64,000 nucleotides of DNA from Roseiarcus sp963780825 (GTDB lineage: Bacteria; Pseudomonadota; Alphaproteobacteria; Rhizobiales; Beijerinckiaceae), in the NCBI GenBank assembly GCA_963780825.1, contig CAWADL010000005.1:437318-501317 (forward strand), in the 5' to 3' direction. This document shows positions 63,874 to 64,000 of the stretch, in pieces. Position numbers and translations under genes: made by a program. The notes below the pieces were generated by a model, which worked only from the letters and a program-made list of their open reading frames with translations, was not told the DNA's origin and made no database searches. Positions within the stretch are counted from its first letter, which is position 1, and the number at the start of each line of letters is the position of its first letter.

Positions 63874-64000
63874 TCGTCCCTCTGGCGCGGCGGGTCGAGC
63901 GCCCGATTGGTGGTGGCGGCATCCCGGCGAACCGGTCTCTGGCGGCGAGATATGCGTCGTAGCAAGCAGCGGCGAACAGGTTTGCTTTTACGCATAGGTT
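63874..64000. other. upstream region of cobF, truncated by window end
   Basis: 127 bp before the cobF ATG. No gene, palindrome or riboswitch core block was recognised; a longer leader may extend beyond the window. Confidence 0.4.

Noticed and set aside
63874..64000. Third cobalamin riboswitch before cobF
   Set aside because: None of the core blocks (GCCACTG, CCCGCAACTG, GCCAGGAGACC) is present in the visible leader.

Overview
The window is a high-GC, densely packed stretch that looks like an alphaproteobacterial chromosome, most likely order Hyphomicrobiales (Rhizobiales). The indicators are the aerobic cobalamin pathway (cobG, cobF, cobN), a CbtB/CbtA cobalt transporter, many 1-8 nt gene overlaps with GTG and TTG starts, and ~110-bp palindromic intergenic repeats ending in CGTCATTGCGAG. 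The genus is not determined. About 35 single-base frame disruptions occur in otherwise well-conserved genes. In several cases removing one base from a short homopolymer restores the frame, so most are probably errors of a draft sequence, not real gene decay.

Layout. 1-2.5 kb: pyridoxal kinase (cut by the window start), a PhzF-type isomerase and a Nudix hydrolase, overlapping. 2.6-5.4 kb: a frameshifted ribbon-helix-helix gene, an SDR, and a cytochrome b561 plus catalase-like peroxidase pair. 5.7-15.2 kb: one minus-strand catabolic cluster transcribed as FAD oxidoreductase, four-gene polyamine/cation-type ABC importer, di-iron desaturase, TIM-barrel isomerase, class II aldolase, Rieske oxygenase. 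15.4-21 kb: a ribose-type ABC importer divergent from a sugar kinase and a TrpA-like protein. 21.3-24.8 kb: an oleate hydratase and a RoxA-like di-heme cytochrome c. 25-39 kb: an acetolactate-synthase-like enzyme and a sugar-acid region with three enolase-superfamily dehydratases, a peptide-type ABC importer, an epimerase/dehydrogenase, an RraA-like aldolase and an SMP-30 lactonase. 39-47 kb: TetR/SDR divergent pair, thioesterase, biotin-dependent acyl-CoA carboxylase, MaoC hydratase and acyl-CoA dehydrogenase.

47-64 kb holds cobalamin genes. A canonical cobalamin riboswitch on the minus strand precedes DUF1636-cobW-cobN-cobG-cobH-cobI-cobJ. cobK lies on the plus strand between cobJ and a second minus-strand set cobL-cobE-cobM-cobB. 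On the plus strand, cobO is followed by a hairpin and a second, compact riboswitch that leads cbtB-cbtA-histidine phosphatase and an unrecognised membrane-anchored protein; cobF converges on this set. These genes cover cobalt import, most of the ring-methylation and ring-contraction steps, a,c-amidation, cobalt insertion (CobN only; no CobS/CobT here) and adenosylation. cobA, cobQ, cobD, cobP, cobU and cobV are not in the window.

The best candidates for undescribed biology are the Rieske/desaturase/ABC cluster, whose oxygenase carries the bridging glutamate typical of quaternary-amine oxygenases; the TrpA paralogue in a sugar-import locus without TrpB; and the unrecognised protein co-transcribed with the cobalt transporter. 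No rRNA, tRNA, CRISPR array, prophage or transposase was seen.
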